Shown: in pieces, positions 61,188 to 64,000 of the stretch
Numbering within the stretch: the stretch's first letter is position 1
Layout: each line of letters begins with the position of its first letter
From: Magnolia sinica
Taxonomy: Eukaryota > Streptophyta > Magnoliopsida > Magnoliales > Magnoliaceae
DNA length: 64,000 nt
Assembly: GCF_029962835.1 (NCBI RefSeq)
Contig: NC_080578.1
Span: 54,243,001 to 54,307,000 of the forward strand
Reading direction: 5' to 3'
Program-made: the position numbers and the translations under genes
Notes under the pieces: generated by a model
The model's input: only the letters and a program-made list of their open reading frames with translations
The model's database searches: none
What the model was told of the DNA's origin: nothing

Positions 61188-62420
61188 CTACTCGTCGGAA
61201 TCAGGAGATGGAGGCAGGGCACCCTTATCCTGCAAGCAACACAGGATAAACTTCAGAGTTCGAGTCACCTTCTTAAACTTATGCTTCACAAGGCCTCGAA
61301 GATCCATAATATCTTGGTGTAGAACAGCCTGCCCTTCTTCAAGCCGAGCAATACAGGCATCTTTGGCAGTCTGATCTGCGCTCTGCTCTAGCGCCACAGG
61401 AGGAGAGCTATCACTCGTATCCTGTGCCTCTATCTCTTCCTCGTCCTACTCTACTTCTTCCTCAACCTCAGCACCACCTTCAGCATAACTCTCTTCATCA
61501 TCGCTCTCTGACTCATCCTCACTCTCTGAGGCATGTCGACCAGAACCGATCTCCATTTGCTTAAGAGTCCTCAAGTTAATATGACGAACAGGAACCGGCT
61601 TCTCTGCTCCCAGCCTATAGCCAAACTCATGTGCAAGCTTGCAAATGAGGCGGTCAAATGGAGGCGACTCGGTCCTCCTAGTCGAACGAGCGATGAGAAT
61701 AATCTAGCGTAGGATGTACGTCAGCACACACAACTTTGCTTCTTGCCTCACCTGATACAGAAAATATACCATCAGGCGCGTACACTCGCTGCGATTACTC
61801 CACCTTGGGTATACATTGAACGTACAGATGTGGTGAAGCAAACAGAAGTCGTCCGTCATGTTGGTAGCCAGAAGACTCCTATTAGGCTGCCATTCGACCA
61901 GACGACCACACAAGGATCGGGTGCGACGATCCCTCTCGCGCATACTATTCAAATTCTTCTCACTGGCATGCACCTTACCAAGTGGCACATTCAGGAGTCG
62001 GGATATCAAAGCGACGTCAACCGTACCTTCCCGACCACTACCACAAGGAATCTTGAACTGCAGAGGCTCAAGCGAAGGATCACGAATATTGGCATAAAAA
62101 GATCGAATAGTACTAGCATTCGCGGGTTACTCGCCCTCAAACAAAGGACACCAACCAACCCCTTCCAAGCGCTCCAACAACAGAAACTCGCCATACAGCC
62201 GCGAATCAACATGAGCCTCAAAAAGGACTCTACGGCCTTCATAGACTCCATGCGATAGCTTCGTCAATAAAGTTTTACCAATGGGAGCTCGAGGATCGAG
62301 GCCCCGCTTGGTCTGAAATTCACGAGTGGCGGACGTGCTCGCGGCGGCACCTCTCGGCCTCCGTGCACGGGTTGGGTGGCTAGGCCCGGCTTCATCCACA
62401 AGCGCTCTCTTCTTCCCCAT
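61188..62420 (-). pseudogene. Extra ORF upstream of gag (ORF X), plant-transposon-protein-like
   Basis: One minus-strand frame of 411 codons lies between the leader and gag, with three internal stops (62127, 61704 and about 61445). It begins MGKKRALVDEAGPSHP with a basic Arg/Ala region. A region around residues 99-130 has STIRSFYANIRD and then VDVALISRLLNVP, which resembles the 'putative plant transposon protein' domain as I remember it. The middle is hydrophobic and Cys/Trp-containing (LLHHICTFNVYPRW), followed by GYRLGAEKPVPVRHINLRTL. The end is a long acidic stretch and a coiled-coil-like tail ending PPSPDSDE. A truncated homologue with the same N-terminus lies at 9111-9302 in a diverged element, again just inside the leader. 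Its function is unknown; extra ORFs upstream of gag are known from some other Ty3/gypsy lineages. Confidence 0.7.
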
Positions 62421-63282
62421 TAAAGAAAGAAGGGAGGAAATAGAAAAGATGGTCGTGATAAACTCAAAGAGGGCCATGAGAAATGAGAGAAAGAGAGAAA
62501 TAGAAAGATGGTGGAACTTCCACACACTTGAGAGCCCAAAAGGGAATGTGAGAGCTCAAATGAGAAGGAAAGGAAAGATGAACAACAATGGGGGTGAGGG
62601 TTTTGAGATGGGGGGATGGGGTTTGCACGAAATTGAAAGAAGAAGATTTGGAGAAGTTTGGAGAGAGTTTTCAAGAAAGGGAGAGCTTGGGAGGGAAATT
62701 TATGAAGGAAGTAGGGTGTAGGAGGTGTTTTAATCACCAAACCATGGAGGGTGGGCCACACTAGGCCAAATATGCGTCGGCCCGCTCCGGCCCACCCGGC
62801 CTGGCCCGCTGATCGGCGAGCCCTCGCCGAACCGGCGATGGCATCGCCGGTCTCTGGACTGGCCGGGGATGCCTCGCCATTTAGGCAAGGTCCTCCTGGT
62901 CCCCCATACTTAAAAAGATGTGGTTCCCCCCCTGGGCCCCACTGGAAATGTCCCGATCGGCCCCTTGCATGATTTAGTGCCTATCGGGCCATTCGGGCAG
63001 AAATCTAATTCAAATAAAGATTTTTTAAAAATTTAAGGGTTAAGATGGGATGATAAACCATCTAGACTCATTAATAGATGGTCTAGGAAAGGTTTTGGGT
63101 CGCTGTGTGTGATCAGGAGAGAGCACAGACTCGATCTCGGCGAACGTTTTCAGGAAACTTTCGTCGATAGAAGCTACGGAGAGCAAACACACAATCTACG
63201 ATAGACGCGCACCCAAATACACTAAAGTAGTGACAGCGTACAGTGTGTGACCATAACCCAGGTCCGGTTTAATGCAGATCAC
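62421..63282 (-). other. 5' leader of the chromovirus
   Basis: This is untranslated. 62760-62900 is GC-rich with 'ggcgag', 'tcgccg' and 'ccggcc' words that can pair. Sense-strand TC-rich runs lie at 62400-62700. The ORFs here on both strands show no family resemblance. Confidence 0.6.
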
Positions 63283-63294
63283 GCTCTGATACCA
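63283..63294 (-). other. Primer-binding site, initiator tRNA-Met
   Basis: The minus strand reads TGGTATCAGAGC exactly, three bases inside the 5' LTR edge. This fixes the element's orientation and its 5' end. Confidence 0.92.
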
Positions 63295-63297
63295 ACT

Positions 63298-64000
63298 TGT
63301 AACGCCCTAAAATTTGGGGGTTAAGCATAACTCAGCTCCCGAGTTCCAAAACATCACTTATGCAACATATTTAATGATGGATGTATGTAGTAGTGCATAA
63401 AACATGGAATAGATTAAGCCAAAACACAGATATAATTCAGGGATAAGTGAAGAAAGCAAGCGGAAGACTTATAGAAATATATTTGTATAAGTGCAAATCC
63501 CTGAAGTACATATACATACCAGGTCATAATGAAAGTGTTACTTATCAAAATTACAAGTAATAGATTACATCATTTAATTTCCAAAAATAATCCCGCACAT
63601 CAGAACAAGGCTTGCTAGAACCCGTCTGAAAACTGCATATAAGAGAAAACAGCCTCATTATCATCCATCTCCCGATCTGCCTCAGAAGTCGCATCAACAT
63701 CTGCAACATTAGAACCTAAGACAGAGTCTGGTGGTGTTTAACACCGCCTCAGAACGTGGGAGTGAGTGATCAACTCAGTGGAACAATAAGGACTGGTTAA
63801 CATGTTATCAATTCAATCAAGCAGTAATGATAAAGCAGAATAAGTAAACAAGTCCTAAGTACTCTTGTTAATGCAAGGATGTATGCAGAATAATGCGTGC
63901 CCTCACGCGTACACCCTCAGCATCTTCATCTTACGTTACGCATGACACCTCAAAGTGCGCCACGTCTACAAAGCACATGCAAATGCGGTGCATGAATATG
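63298..64000 (-). mobile_element. 5' LTR of the chromovirus (partial, runs off the window)
   Basis: The plus strand starts TGTAACGCCCTA and follows 53968 onward with mostly transition differences, plus 'atgtagtagtg' where the partner has a 7-base insertion. About 2.4 kb should lie beyond the window, followed by the second target duplication. Confidence 0.92.

Overview
This window comes from the nuclear genome of a flowering plant. It has one multi-exon protein gene with plant-type splice sites, and nearly everything else is nested LTR retrotransposons, MITEs and minisatellites. Many intergenic stretches repeat short phrases such as 'gtgggcccacc', 'acatacatca' and 'gtccatcc'. From memory I associate these with magnoliid genomes, but I cannot verify that here.

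Layout. 1-2609 is the right part of a ~4.6 kb LTR (family A). 2610-4785 holds a decayed Tat-lineage Ty3/gypsy integrase, split by a family-B LTR (3064-4340) with target duplication CCGAG. 4786-9110 holds an Athila-like scrap, an LTR-like tract and short tandem arrays. 9111-13315 is a truncated, old minus-strand chromovirus copy (leader, PBS, LTR). 13316-15851 is the 3' end of another element with a second family-B LTR. 15852-19367 is again Tat: integrase C-terminus, a linker of spaced palindromes, and an antisense intron-bearing transposase_28-type ORF. 19368-28693 is a complete family-A element with two ~4.4 kb LTRs, only 426 bp between them and target duplication CCTTG. 28699-29650 resumes the host sequence. 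29651-34251 is a solo family-A LTR in the opposite orientation with target duplication TGTAG.

35355-47269 carries the only intact gene: a 7-exon plus-strand homologue of the membrane proteins of ER bodies (MEB1/MEB2), with N-terminal Cys motifs and a C-terminal VIT-like membrane domain. Its introns carry several MITEs, and one MITE-derived tract overlaps the predicted acceptor of exon 4. 49068-50444 has fold-back MITEs, 51851-52243 is an intronless RPS15A (uS8) pseudogene, and 52390-53967 is a minisatellite.

53968-64000 is a minus-strand Tekay/Del-type chromovirus: 3' LTR, PPT, pol with chromodomain, gag, an extra ORF upstream of gag, PBS, and a 5' LTR that runs off the window. Pol is one frame broken by stops. 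Gag is frameshifted, and an in-frame deletion has removed the end of gag and most of protease.

The host gene and the mobile elements share no pathway. The window is a record of successive insertions: Tat first, then LTR families A and B into it, with the chromovirus inserted into the minisatellite.
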